DNA of 5,705 nucleotides from an uncultured Eubacteriales bacterium (GCA_900545325.1 UQZE01000129.1:1-5705), one strand, 5' to 3'. Positions 1-5,705 are shown, counted from the first letter of the stretch. Numbers and translations: made by a program. Notes: a model not told the origin generated them from the sequence alone.

Positions 1-1102
1 CAATGTTGCCGTTTTCGTCGATTTCCGCGTTTACCAGGGTAACGTACCCTTCGTCCGTTTCGGGCGTCTGGTCGAGCAGCTCGAAAATTCTGCGCGCCCC
101 CGCAAGCCCCATGACCACGGAGTTCACCTGTTGGGAAACCTGCGAGATGTTGAGCGTGAACTGGCGGGACATATTGAGGAAAGCGACAATGGCGCCGATG
201 GTGATGCCCGCGGAGGTCAGCCCCGCAAAGGACAGATTGGGCACGCCGAGGAGCACCAGCACGCCGCCCGCGATGGCGACCAGCACGTAAGCGATGTGCC
301 CGATATTGTTGATAACGGGCATCAGCACGTTGCCGTATTTGTTCGCGGCCTCGCTGTCTTTGAAAAGCCGGTAGTTGATCTCGTCGAAATCGCGCTTGGC
401 TTCGCGTTCGTGGCAGAATACCTTGACGACCTTCTGCCCCGTCATCATCTCTTCCACGAAACCTTCGGTCTTTCCTACGGTCTTTTGCTGCCTTATAAAG
501 TATTTCGCGCTGTTGCCGCCGATGCGCTTTGTGGCGAGGACCATGAACGCCACGCACAAAAACACGATGAGCGACAGCCAGATGCTCGAATTGAACATCA
601 CGATCAGCAGATAGACGATGGATATAAAGGAAAAAAAGATGTTCGGCAAACTCTGCGACACCAGCTGCAGCAGCGAATCGGTGTCGTTGGTGTAGCAGCT
701 CATGATGTCGCCGTGCGTGTTGGTATCGAAATACCGGAGCGGCAGGGACTGCATCTTACTGAACATGTCCGTTCTGATCTTGGTCAGAAAGTTCATGGTA
801 ACGACGGCCATCAGCCGCGTATAGAAGAAGGACGCGATCACGCCGAGCACGTAGATGCCGCCCATGACTAGTATTATCTTGGTGAGCATGGCGCTCACCG
901 CGCCGAACCCCTGCGTGATGCCGGGAGCGATGACCTCGTCGACGAGAATTTCGAGAAATACCGAGGAGGAAACGCCCGCCGCGGCCGTAATCACGATACA
1001 CAGCATGATGACTGCGAAATATCCTTTATAATAGCGGAAAAGATATTTCATCAGCCGTCCGAGCACGCGGAGCGATCCCGCGCCGTTTTTTTCTTTATTC
1101 AT
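1..1102 (-). CDS. ABC exporter half-transporter (permease part; catalytic partner of a heterodimer), 3'-truncated at window edge
   Basis: An open frame runs from the ATG at 1102-1100 without a stop to the left edge, giving 367 residues (my translation). It is the N-terminal membrane part of a type IV (B-family) ABC exporter half. Hydrophobic segments lie near residues 28-50, 73-97, 150-170, 174-192, 260-285 and 299-312. The family motif RYFDTNTHGD is at 123-132, followed by TNDTDSL. RRIFELLD at 337-344 is the usual link to the nucleotide-binding domain, and the next stretch (EGYVTLVNAEIDENGNI, 351-367) resembles a linker I recall from clostridial members. The ATPase domain itself lies outside the window. 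The ATG overlaps the end of the upstream exporter gene by 8 bases and has a strong ribosome site (AAGGGGGTGAGG, then ACA), so translation is probably coupled. By analogy with TM287/TM288-type pairs, this half should carry the canonical catalytic ATPase residues, because its partner is degenerate. The substrate is unknown; lipophilic drugs or peptides are typical for the family. Confidence 0.93.
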   Translation of the reverse strand, partial: MNKEKNGAGSLRVLGRLMKYLFRYYKGYFAVIMLCIVITAAAGVSSSVFLEILVDEVIAPGITQGFGAVSAMLTKIILVMGGIYVLGVIASFFYTRLMAVVTMNFLTKIRTDMFSKMQSLPLRYFDTNTHGDIMSCYTNDTDSLLQLVSQSLPNIFFSFISIVYLLIVMFNSSIWLSLIVFLCVAFMVLATKRIGGNSAKYFIRQQKTVGKTEGFVEEMMTGQKVVKVFCHEREAKRDFDEINYRLFKDSEAANKYGNVLMPVINNIGHIAYVLVAIAGGVLVLLGVPNLSFAGLTSAGITIGAIVAFLNMSRQFTLNISQVSQQVNSVVMGLAGARRIFELLDQTPETDEGYVTLVNAEIDENGNI

Positions 1103-2840
1103 TGTCCTCACCCCCTTTCTTGTTCTGCGATTCGTAAACTTCCCTGTATACGGGGCAGGTTTTCAGAAGTTCTTCGTGCGTGCCGACGGCGTCGATCGCG
1201 CCGTCGTTCATGATGACGATCTTGTCCGCGTCCTGCACGGAGGAAACGCGCTGGGCGATGATGAGTTTCGTCGTGTCGGGGATTTCCTCTCGGAAGGCCT
1301 TTCTGATGAGCGCGTCCGTCTTGGTATCCACCGCGCTGGTCGAATCGTCCAGAATGAGTATTTTCGGTTTCTTCAACAGAGCGCGGGCGATACAGAGCCT
1401 TTGTTTCTGCCCGCCGGAAACATTGGTGCCGCCCTGTTCTATGTACGTATCGTACTTATCGGGAAAGCTTTGGATAAAGTCGTCGGCCTGCGCAAGCCTG
1501 CATACCCGCACCAGTTCTTCGTCGCTCGCCTGTTCGTTGCCCCAGCGCAGGTTCTTTTTGATGCTGCCCGAAAAGAGCACGTTCTTCTGCAGGACCACGG
1601 CGACGGCGTTTCTCAGCGTTTCCAGATCGTATTCGCGCACGTCTCTGCCGCCCACTTTGACCGAGCCCTCCGTGACGTCGTACAGCCGCGGAATGAGGTT
1701 GACGAGAGTGGTCTTGGACGACCCCGTCCCGCCGAGAATACCCACCGTTTCGCCGGGTCTTATCGTGAGGCTGACGTTTTTGAGCGCGAATTTTTCCGCC
1801 TCCGCTGAATACTTGAAGTTCACGTTTTCAAAGGATATGCTGCCGTCCGCAACTTCGGTAAGCGCGTTTTCGGGGCTGGTCAGGGTGCTCTTTTCCGTAA
1901 GCACTTCGACGATACGTTCCGCGCTCGTGCGGCCGATGGTGATCATGACCAGCACCATGGAGAACATCATCAGCGAAGAAAGTATCTGCGCCGCGTAGAC
2001 GATCATGCTCGAAAGCGCGGAGTCGTTGAGCGCCGAACCGCCGCTCTCCACGCTGATCATCGAACCTAAAAAGCAAACCATTAGAATGGCGAACCACATG
2101 CAGAACTGCATGGCGGGCGTGTTGAGCGCCACGATCTTTTCCGCGCGGACGAAGTCCTTTCTCACGTCCTCCGCCGTGCGGTTGAACTTTTCCTTTTCGT
2201 GTTCTTCGCGCACGAAAGATTTCACCACGCGGATCCCCTTGATGTTTTCCTGAATGGATTCGTTCATGGCGTCGTATTTTTTAAATACTTTGGTAAAGAG
2301 CGGATCCACCTTCCAGATGATGACGACGAGTATGCCGCCGAGCACGGGAATGAGCGCGAGGAATATCCAGGAAAGCGTTACGTTGATGGTAAACGCCATC
2401 ACCAGCGAAAAGATCAGCATGATGGGCGAACGCACCGCCACGCGGATAATCATCATGAACGCCATCTGCACGTTCGTTACGTCCGTCGTCATGCGCGTAA
2501 CCAGGCTGGACGTGGAAAATTTATCGATATTTGCAAAGGAAAAATCCTGCACCGAATAGTAAAGGTTCTGCCTTAAATTGCGCGCGAACCCCGCCGATGC
2601 GGTCGCCGCGAATTTTCCCGAAAGTATGCCGAACGCCAGCGCCAGAAAGGACAGGCCGAGCAAAATCCCACCGTAAAGCAGGATGTTCCCTATGGAATTA
2701 TCCGCCTTGATCCTGTCGAGCATGATGACCATGTACCAGGGAATAAAACATTCCATGGCCACTTCCAGCGTAACGAACAGAGGGGCGAGTATCGTAGGTT
2801 TTTTATACTGCCCGATGCTTTTAGCCAACTCTTTTATCAA
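1095..2840 (-). CDS. ABC exporter half-transporter with degenerate ATPase site (TM287-like subunit of heterodimeric exporter)
   Basis: This is a full-length half-exporter: a six-helix membrane domain followed by an ATPase domain, acting at the cytoplasmic membrane as a heterodimer with the next gene. Residues are numbered from the upstream in-frame GTG (2849). Membrane segments lie near 19-43, 54-77, 126-154, 156-180, 245-266 and 276-305. The ATPase domain begins near 337. Walker A is GGTGSSKTT (373-381), with Ser where the second-to-last Gly is usual. The Q-loop Gln is 421 and the signature is VSGGQ (477-481). Walker B is ILILDD (497-502), with Asp502 in place of the catalytic Glu, and the switch His is replaced by Gln533 (IAQR). 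Asp and Gln at these places are the hallmark of the degenerate-site subunit in heterodimeric exporters such as TM287/TM288 and BmrCD. I chose TTG at 2840-2838 as start because AGAGGTGA (2853-2846) sits 5 bases ahead of it. The GTG at 2849 lies inside that ribosome site. This gives about 581 residues. It follows the MarR gene by 50 bases in the same operon. Confidence 0.95.
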   Translation of the reverse strand: MIKELAKSIGQYKKPTILAPLFVTLEVAMECFIPWYMVIMLDRIKADNSIGNILLYGGILLGLSFLALAFGILSGKFAATASAGFARNLRQNLYYSVQDFSFANIDKFSTSSLVTRMTTDVTNVQMAFMMIIRVAVRSPIMLIFSLVMAFTINVTLSWIFLALIPVLGGILVVIIWKVDPLFTKVFKKYDAMNESIQENIKGIRVVKSFVREEHEKEKFNRTAEDVRKDFVRAEKIVALNTPAMQFCMWFAILMVCFLGSMISVESGGSALNDSALSSMIVYAAQILSSLMMFSMVLVMITIGRTSAERIVEVLTEKSTLTSPENALTEVADGSISFENVNFKYSAEAEKFALKNVSLTIRPGETVGILGGTGSSKTTLVNLIPRLYDVTEGSVKVGGRDVREYDLETLRNAVAVVLQKNVLFSGSIKKNLRWGNEQASDEELVRVCRLAQADDFIQSFPDKYDTYIEQGGTNVSGGQKQRLCIARALLKKPKILILDDSTSAVDTKTDALIRKAFREEIPDTTKLIIAQRVSSVQDADKIVIMNDGAIDAVGTHEELLKTCPVYREVYESQNKKGGEDNE

Positions 2841-2854
2841 TTCACTCACCTCTT
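2841..2854 (-). promoter_or_regulatory. Ribosome binding site deciding a TTG start for the first exporter gene
   Basis: Read on the minus strand, the sequence is AAGAGGTGAGTGAA followed by TTG. The block AGAGGTGA is an almost perfect anti-16S match and leaves 5 bases before TTG (2840-2838). The alternative GTG (2849-2847) is inside the ribosome site and would have no usable spacing, so TTG is favoured although GTG would be the longer frame. Confidence 0.7.
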
Positions 2855-2890
2855 TATAATATATAGATTTACCGCCTTGCGCGGCAGCTG

Positions 2891-3331
2891 TCAGAATTTT
2901 TCGCCGAGATTTTCGGTAAATCTCGCGATGTAGTTTTCAAAACGGTCGAGTTCGCTCTCGCTGAACCCGTCGCTCAGGCGGCGCTCGAAAGCGGATATCT
3001 CGTACTTGATCTGATCGTTGAAGTTTTCCGCCTTTTCCGTCAGCTCTATCTTTTTCAGGCGCGCGTCGTAGGAAACGGCAACCCGCCTGATATAGCCGCT
3101 CTCTTCCAAACTCTGCAAAAATTCCGTGGCCGTGGGCCGCCTGATGTAAAAAGCCGCCTCTATATCCCGTTGAAACACGGGCGTTTCCCTGTGCATGAAA
3201 AGATAGTTCAAAATCCACCCTTTCACGCCCGAAAGCTCGCCCCCGCTCAGTTCCGCGACGTATGCGTCTATCTTTTTGTCGATAATTCGCGCGAGCGTTT
3301 TGACTTCGTATCCGATATCCCTTCTTTCCAT
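2891..3331 (-). CDS. MarR-family winged-helix transcriptional regulator
   Basis: A 146-residue protein of the usual MarR length. The N-terminal helix (about 5-28) and the C-terminal helices (about 100-146) would form the dimer interface. The winged helix-turn-helix covers about 51-98: PVFQRDIEAAF, the recognition helix region IRRPTATEFLQSLEESGYI (63-81), and a wing with the typical Asp/Arg pair (D89, R91) in SYDARLKKIELTEKA. MarR proteins bind palindromic sites as dimers and are usually released by small ligands or oxidation. There is no Cys in this protein, so a thiol switch is unlikely. The ATG at 3331-3329 is preceded by AAAGGGG with about 5 bases of spacing. It is the first gene of an operon with the two exporter genes, an arrangement common in Firmicutes, where the regulator represses itself and the pump. 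A tandem palindrome in its leader is the likely operator. The inducer is not evident from the sequence. Confidence 0.93.
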   Translation of the reverse strand: MERRDIGYEVKTLARIIDKKIDAYVAELSGGELSGVKGWILNYLFMHRETPVFQRDIEAAFYIRRPTATEFLQSLEESGYIRRVAVSYDARLKKIELTEKAENFNDQIKYEISAFERRLSDGFSESELDRFENYIARFTENLGEKF

Positions 3332-3350
3332 GGCCGCCCCTTTGATTTTT

Positions 3351-3383
3351 TGTTAGACATCCTAATTGTTAGGCAATCTAACA
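3351..3383. promoter_or_regulatory. Probable MarR operator: two tandem TTAG-N5-CTAA boxes forming a nested palindrome
   Basis: Two 13-base boxes, TTAGACATCCTAA (3353-3365) and TTAGGCAATCTAA (3369-3381), are 16 bases apart centre to centre. They lie inside one larger palindrome centred on 3367: TGTTAGA (3351-3357) pairs with TCTAACA (3377-3383), and CCTAA (3361-3365) pairs with TTAGG (3369-3373). In total 12 of 16 symmetric positions match. The site lies at about +12 to +44 from the predicted start of the operon transcript, so a bound MarR dimer pair would block early transcription rather than cover the -35 and -10 boxes. Binding by the adjacent regulator is inferred from position and symmetry. 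Confidence 0.75.
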
Positions 3384-3400
3384 TTTATGTAACTTTTCTT

Positions 3401-3428
3401 ATTATACTGATTTTTTTGCGAATGTCAA
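3401..3428 (-). promoter_or_regulatory. Sigma-A-type promoter of the marR-exporter operon
   Basis: On the minus strand, TTGACA (3428-3423) and TATAAT (3406-3401) are both exact consensus boxes, separated by 16 bases that include an A-tract. The predicted transcription start is near 3394, giving a leader of about 63 bases before the MarR ATG. A promoter this strong is expected to need repression, which fits the palindromes just downstream. Confidence 0.85.
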
Positions 3429-3470
3429 ACGTTTGCGCGCGCTTTTTTTATAACTTTTTCAATTTTTTTG

Positions 3471-3499
3471 TTGAGATTAAAGACCGTTCGTGCTATCAT
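3471..3499 (+). promoter_or_regulatory. Promoter of the pentapeptide-repeat gene with extended -10
   Basis: TTGAGA (3471-3476), then 17 bases, then TATCAT (3494-3499), preceded by TGC (3491-3493), which is the TGn extended -10 element. Counting 7 bases from the end of the -10 box puts the transcription start at 3506, the first base of the ATG. An AT-rich run (3443-3470) just upstream could act as an UP-like element. No TTAG-N5-CTAA box overlaps this promoter. Confidence 0.65.
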
Positions 3500-3505
3500 T
3501 GAAAC

Positions 3506-4090
3506 ATGGAATATACGGGCGATCGGTTCGAAAACAAGACTATGACGGAAAAAGAAGTTCGGGAGGCCGAATTCACCGACTGCGTTTTCGCGCGGTGCAA
3601 ATTTACGGAAACGGAATTTATAGCCTGCCGCTTCGAGGGCGTGCGGTTCGACAACTGCTCTTTCGTAAACGTAAAATTCCGCCACAGCGCGATGTTTTCT
3701 TCTCGGTTCCGCGAATGTGCGTTCGTCAATTTCAGCTTCGCCTCGCTGGTAAAAAGTTACGGGCAGGCAAAGGCCTGCCTGCCCTTTTCCTCGGCGGAGG
3801 AATGCACATTCAAATACGTTTCTTTCGTCGGGTTCGATATGAAGAAAACGCCTTTTAAAAAATCGAACTTTATCGACTGCGATTTCAACAACAGCGATCT
3901 GAAAAACTCCGATTTCAGAGATTGCACTTTCGCGAACACTTCCTTTTCCGCCTGCCGTCTCGACGGCTGCGATTTCGAAAACGCCGCAGGGTTCGATATC
4001 GACGCCAAAAGCTGTTCTCTCAAAAACGCGCGTTTTTCCTATGCGCAGGCGGCGAGGATCCTCTTATCCCTCGGCGTAAAACTGCTTTAA
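3506..4090 (+). CDS. Pentapeptide-repeat protein, Qnr-like (possible topoisomerase-protecting protein)
   Basis: A 194-residue protein made almost wholly of pentapeptide repeats, which fold as a right-handed four-sided beta-helix mimicking DNA. Centre residues recur every five positions from F8 through M13, V18 and F23 to F78, and again, in a shifted register, from F102 to F177. That is about 15 and 16 pentapeptides, or nearly four coils each. The two blocks are separated by a non-repeat loop (about 79-99). The end, SYAQAARILLSLGVKLL, looks like the C-terminal dimerisation segment of Qnr proteins (similar to QASLLMERLGI in QnrB). Qnr and MfpA proteins bind DNA gyrase and topoisomerase IV and lessen quinolone action, and loops break their coils in a comparable way. 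Cytoplasmic location is expected, since there is no signal peptide. It has 12 Cys, mostly at the inward position two before the centre. No Shine-Dalgarno site precedes the ATG, and the promoter suggests a leaderless mRNA. It is divergent from the marR operon. The fold is certain; gyrase protection is only a hypothesis, because many pentapeptide proteins have other or unknown roles. Confidence 0.9.
   Translation: MEYTGDRFENKTMTEKEVREAEFTDCVFARCKFTETEFIACRFEGVRFDNCSFVNVKFRHSAMFSSRFRECAFVNFSFASLVKSYGQAKACLPFSSAEECTFKYVSFVGFDMKKTPFKKSNFIDCDFNNSDLKNSDFRDCTFANTSFSACRLDGCDFENAAGFDIDAKSCSLKNARFSYAQAARILLSLGVKLL
3761..3784. repeat. Perfect palindrome inside the pentapeptide gene, terminator-like
   Basis: GGGCAGGCA (3761-3769) pairs perfectly with TGCCTGCCC (3776-3784) around a 6-base loop, and is followed by TTTTCC on the plus strand. 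It starts exactly on a codon boundary and encodes residues 86-93 (GQAKACLP), in the loop that interrupts the pentapeptide coils. It could be a weak intragenic terminator, an mRNA structure, or the footprint of a small inserted palindrome. Confidence 0.7.
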
Positions 4091-4109
4091 CGCCGAAAAA
4101 ATTTCGGCG
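4091..4109 (+). other. Hairpin directly after the pentapeptide gene stop
   Basis: CGCCGAAA (4091-4098) pairs with TTTCGGCG (4102-4109) around a loop of three A. It begins at the base following the TAA stop. It lacks a U-tract (GAGGACAGC follows), so it is not a classical terminator and may serve instead to stabilise the 3' end of the mRNA. Confidence 0.5.
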
Positions 4110-4146
4110 GAGGACAGCTTTTTCCGCGGAGGCGCTTATTTAAAAT

Positions 4147-4190
4147 AAAAAAGGGACGCATGCTTTTTTGCATACGTCCCCTTGTTTTTT
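4147..4190. terminator. Bidirectional intrinsic terminator between convergent genes
   Basis: The stem is GGGACG (4153-4158) with CGTCCC (4175-4180), extended past one C-A mismatch by ATGC (4160-4163) with GCAT (4170-4173), and a T6 loop. On the plus strand it is followed by CTTGTTTTTT and so ends the pentapeptide transcript. On the minus strand it is followed by TTTTTTATTTTA and so ends the GH3 transcript. The plus-strand T-run abuts and overlaps the GH3 stop codon (4191-4189). Confidence 0.88.
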
Positions 4191-5683
4191 AAAGTATTTT
4201 TACCTTTACGATCCCGCCGTTTTCCACGACGACGGCGGCTTCCAGGCGGATATCCTTGACGGACGCCCCCACGAAAACGTTGAACACGCCGTCCTCCACG
4301 ATCCATTCGTCTTTTGCCGCGGAATAGTAGGCGAAAGACGACCTGTCGAGCGTAAGCTTCACCTCCGCGCAGTCGCCCGCCTTGATATAGTTTTTCGCAT
4401 ATCCTTTCAGCTCGAGATCGGGACGGTAGACGAACGCGACCGCGTCGCGCACGTAAAGCTGCGATATTTCCTTTCCGTCGTAATCGGAAATATTCTTTAC
4501 GGTGTAGGAAACCTCCGCGTTCAGTCCGCCTTTAAGCTCGATCTCCAGATCGCCGTATTCGAATTCCGCATAACTGAGGCCGAACCCGAATTCGTACTGC
4601 ACGCCGACGCCCGCCGTTTCGTAATAGCGGTATCCCACGTCCACCCCGTCCGTATATCGGGCGACGGTAACATCGCGGTAAGTATCGTAATAAGGCGTGT
4701 CTTCCAGGCAAACGGGAAAGGTTTCGCTCAGCTTGCCGCTGGGACTTACCTTTCCGGCAAGCACGTTTGCGACCGCCCTGTTGCCCCGTTCGCCGTTAAA
4801 GCCCGCGTAAACGATGGCGGCGACCTCGTCCGCCCAGGCGGAAACGTCCACCGCGCCGCCCGCGTACAGCACGACCACGGTGTCGGGATTCTGCGCGGCC
4901 GTCTGCAAAATGAGTTCTTCCTGCAAAGGATGAAGTTTAAGCGTCGTCCTGTCCGCGCTCTCGTATTCCACGAAGCGCCCCGTTCCCACGCAGATCACGC
5001 TCACGTCGCTCTGCGCGCATCTTTCCAATATCCTGTGCGGCTTTTCGCCGTAAGATTCGATGCCGTCCGCATTGAATGCCTTTTCAAAGTCTATTTCGCT
5101 GTCGGGCATAACCTCTTTCAACGCCTCGGCAAGCGTAACGTCGCCCGCGAGCGGCAGCACCTGCGCGGCGCCGCCCCCGCTCGTGTAATCTTTTTCGCCC
5201 GCGCCGTATCGGCCGAGAACGCTCACGCTCTGCCCGTTTTCCAAAGGCAGAACGCCGTCGTTTTTAAGGAGAACAAGCCCTTCCTCCGCGATCTCCTGCG
5301 CGACGGCGAGCCGCTCTTTTTCGCTTCTTTTCACTTTTTCGCCGCGGCGGCGCAGCCTCTTTTCGACGGCGCCGAGTATACGTTCTACACAAACGTCGAT
5401 TTCCCTTTCGGCGATCTTTCCGGCCTTGTAGTCCGCAACCAGTCTTTCGTAATTTTCGCGGCTGAACGGCATTTCGAGATCGACGCCCGCTTTGACGGCG
5501 GCCGTCCTGTCGTATACCGCGCCCCAGTCGGACATCACCGCGCCGTCGAAACCGAGTTCTTTTCTCGCCGTATCGAACAACTTTCCGTGTTCGGAGGCAC
5601 GCACGCCGTTGACGCGGTTATACGAACACATTATCCATTCGGGGTGCGCGCGAAACGTCCATTCAAAAGGTTTCAGATATATT
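4189..5683 (-). CDS. Glycoside hydrolase family 3 protein (beta-glucosidase-like), 5'-truncated
   Basis: The frame is open from the right end of the genomic sequence to TAA at 4191-4189, about 497 genuine residues. The first codons of the open frame (5700-5683) read through adapter sequence, so the apparent GTG start is false and the real start is lost. Residues are numbered from that false start. The end of the (beta/alpha)8 barrel is present, with GFDGAVMSDWG (50-60), where D58 is the GH3 nucleophile. The alpha/beta sandwich domain starts near 130 (EIAEEGLVLLKNDGVLPL) and contains ESADR (247-251), where E247 aligns with the acid/base Glu of beta-glucosidases such as Thermotoga neapolitana Bgl3B. 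VDVGYRYYET (353-362) and FGFGLSYAEFEY (371-382) lead into a C-terminal fibronectin III-like domain (to about 480) with SQLYVRD and RPDLELKGYAK. No export signal can be judged. It probably hydrolyses beta-linked gluco- or related oligosaccharides, most likely in the cytoplasm. Compared with full three-domain GH3 enzymes (about 700-800 residues), roughly 200 or more N-terminal residues are missing. It has its own terminator and no partner gene in view. Confidence 0.93.
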
Positions 5684-5705
5684 AGATCGGAAGAGCACAC
5701 GTCTG
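5684..5705. other. Illumina TruSeq adapter remnant at the sequence end
   Basis: The last 22 bases begin with AGATCGGAAGAGC and continue with CACACGTCTG, matching the start of the standard TruSeq read adapter with no mismatch that I can see. They are library sequence left on the contig end. Read on the minus strand they contribute the residues MCSSD and part of L at the head of the GH3 open frame. Confidence 0.97.

Noticed and set aside
131..871. A 246-codon plus-strand open frame rich in His, Asp and Arg
   Set aside because: It lies wholly opposite the exporter membrane domain, has no ribosome site or family motif, and its composition is typical of an antisense shadow.
2872..2888. Small hairpin between marR and the exporter gene (CCGC / GCGG)
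   Set aside because: The stem is only about 4 bp with no T-run, too weak to call a terminator or attenuator.
2856..2890. AT-rich TATATATTATAAAG before the first exporter gene, a possible separate promoter
   Set aside because: A -10-like box can be read, but no -35 match lies at a usable distance (the upstream DNA is CAGCTGCCGCGC). The 50-base gap is short and fits a continuous operon.
3427..3449. AAACGTTT and GCGCGCGC followed by seven T, resembling a terminator
   Set aside because: The alternating GC run has no proper stem plus loop ahead of the T-run, and it lies between two divergent promoters where a terminator is not expected. It also contains part of the marR -35 region.
3506..4090. 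Naming the pentapeptide gene qnr
   Set aside because: The build is Qnr-like, but sequence identity to known Qnr proteins could not be measured and gyrase protection is untested, so no symbol is given.
1..5683. CRISPR arrays, tRNA or rRNA genes, insertion sequences, attachment sites
   Set aside because: I looked for spaced direct repeats, cloverleaf arms, transposase motifs and terminal inverted repeats and saw none. The region reads as ordinary chromosomal genes.
4168..5685. A 505-codon open frame on the plus strand opposite the GH3 gene
   Set aside because: It begins inside the terminator hairpin, shows no recognisable domain, is rich in His, Arg, Phe and Val as expected for an antisense shadow, and runs into adapter sequence. 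The opposite strand encodes clear GH3 motifs.

Overview
The window looks like a stretch of a Firmicutes (Clostridia-type) chromosome, probably a metagenomic contig. G+C content is moderate, Shine-Dalgarno sites are strong on three of the genes, sigma-A style promoters are visible, and the gene set (MarR regulator, heterodimeric multidrug-type ABC exporter, family 3 glycoside hydrolase) is common in gut Clostridia. The taxon is an inference from style and gene content; there is no marker gene here. The right end is a true sequence end: the last 22 bases (5684-5705) match the start of the Illumina TruSeq read adapter, so they are not genomic.

Layout: positions 1-3331 hold a three-gene operon on the minus strand, read right to left. 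It starts with a MarR-family regulator (2891-3331), continues with an ABC exporter half with degenerate ATPase motifs (1095-2840), and ends with its partner half (1-1102), which runs off the left edge before its ATPase domain. The two exporter genes overlap by 8 bases. The operon has a near-consensus promoter (TTGACA, 16 bp, TATAAT) and, just downstream of the predicted transcription start, a pair of tandem TTAG-N5-CTAA boxes within one larger nested palindrome. This is the likely operator for autoregulation by the MarR protein.

Divergent from the operon, on the plus strand, is a 194-residue pentapeptide-repeat protein (3506-4090) with the overall build of Qnr-like topoisomerase-protecting proteins: two blocks of repeats separated by a loop, and a short C-terminal helix. 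Its promoter places the predicted transcription start on the A of its ATG, so its mRNA may be leaderless. A perfect 9-bp-stem palindrome lies exactly in the loop-coding part.

A bidirectional terminator (about 4147-4190) separates this gene from the convergent minus-strand gene (4189-5683), the C-terminal two-thirds or so of a GH3 beta-glucosidase-type enzyme whose start is lost at the adapter-joined end.

Together the left three-quarters may be a defence region against toxic small molecules: an inducible exporter beside a possible gyrase-protecting protein. The functional link is inferred from proximity only. The GH3 gene appears unrelated. No RNA gene, insertion sequence or CRISPR array was seen, and no gene-free stretch exceeds 300 bases.
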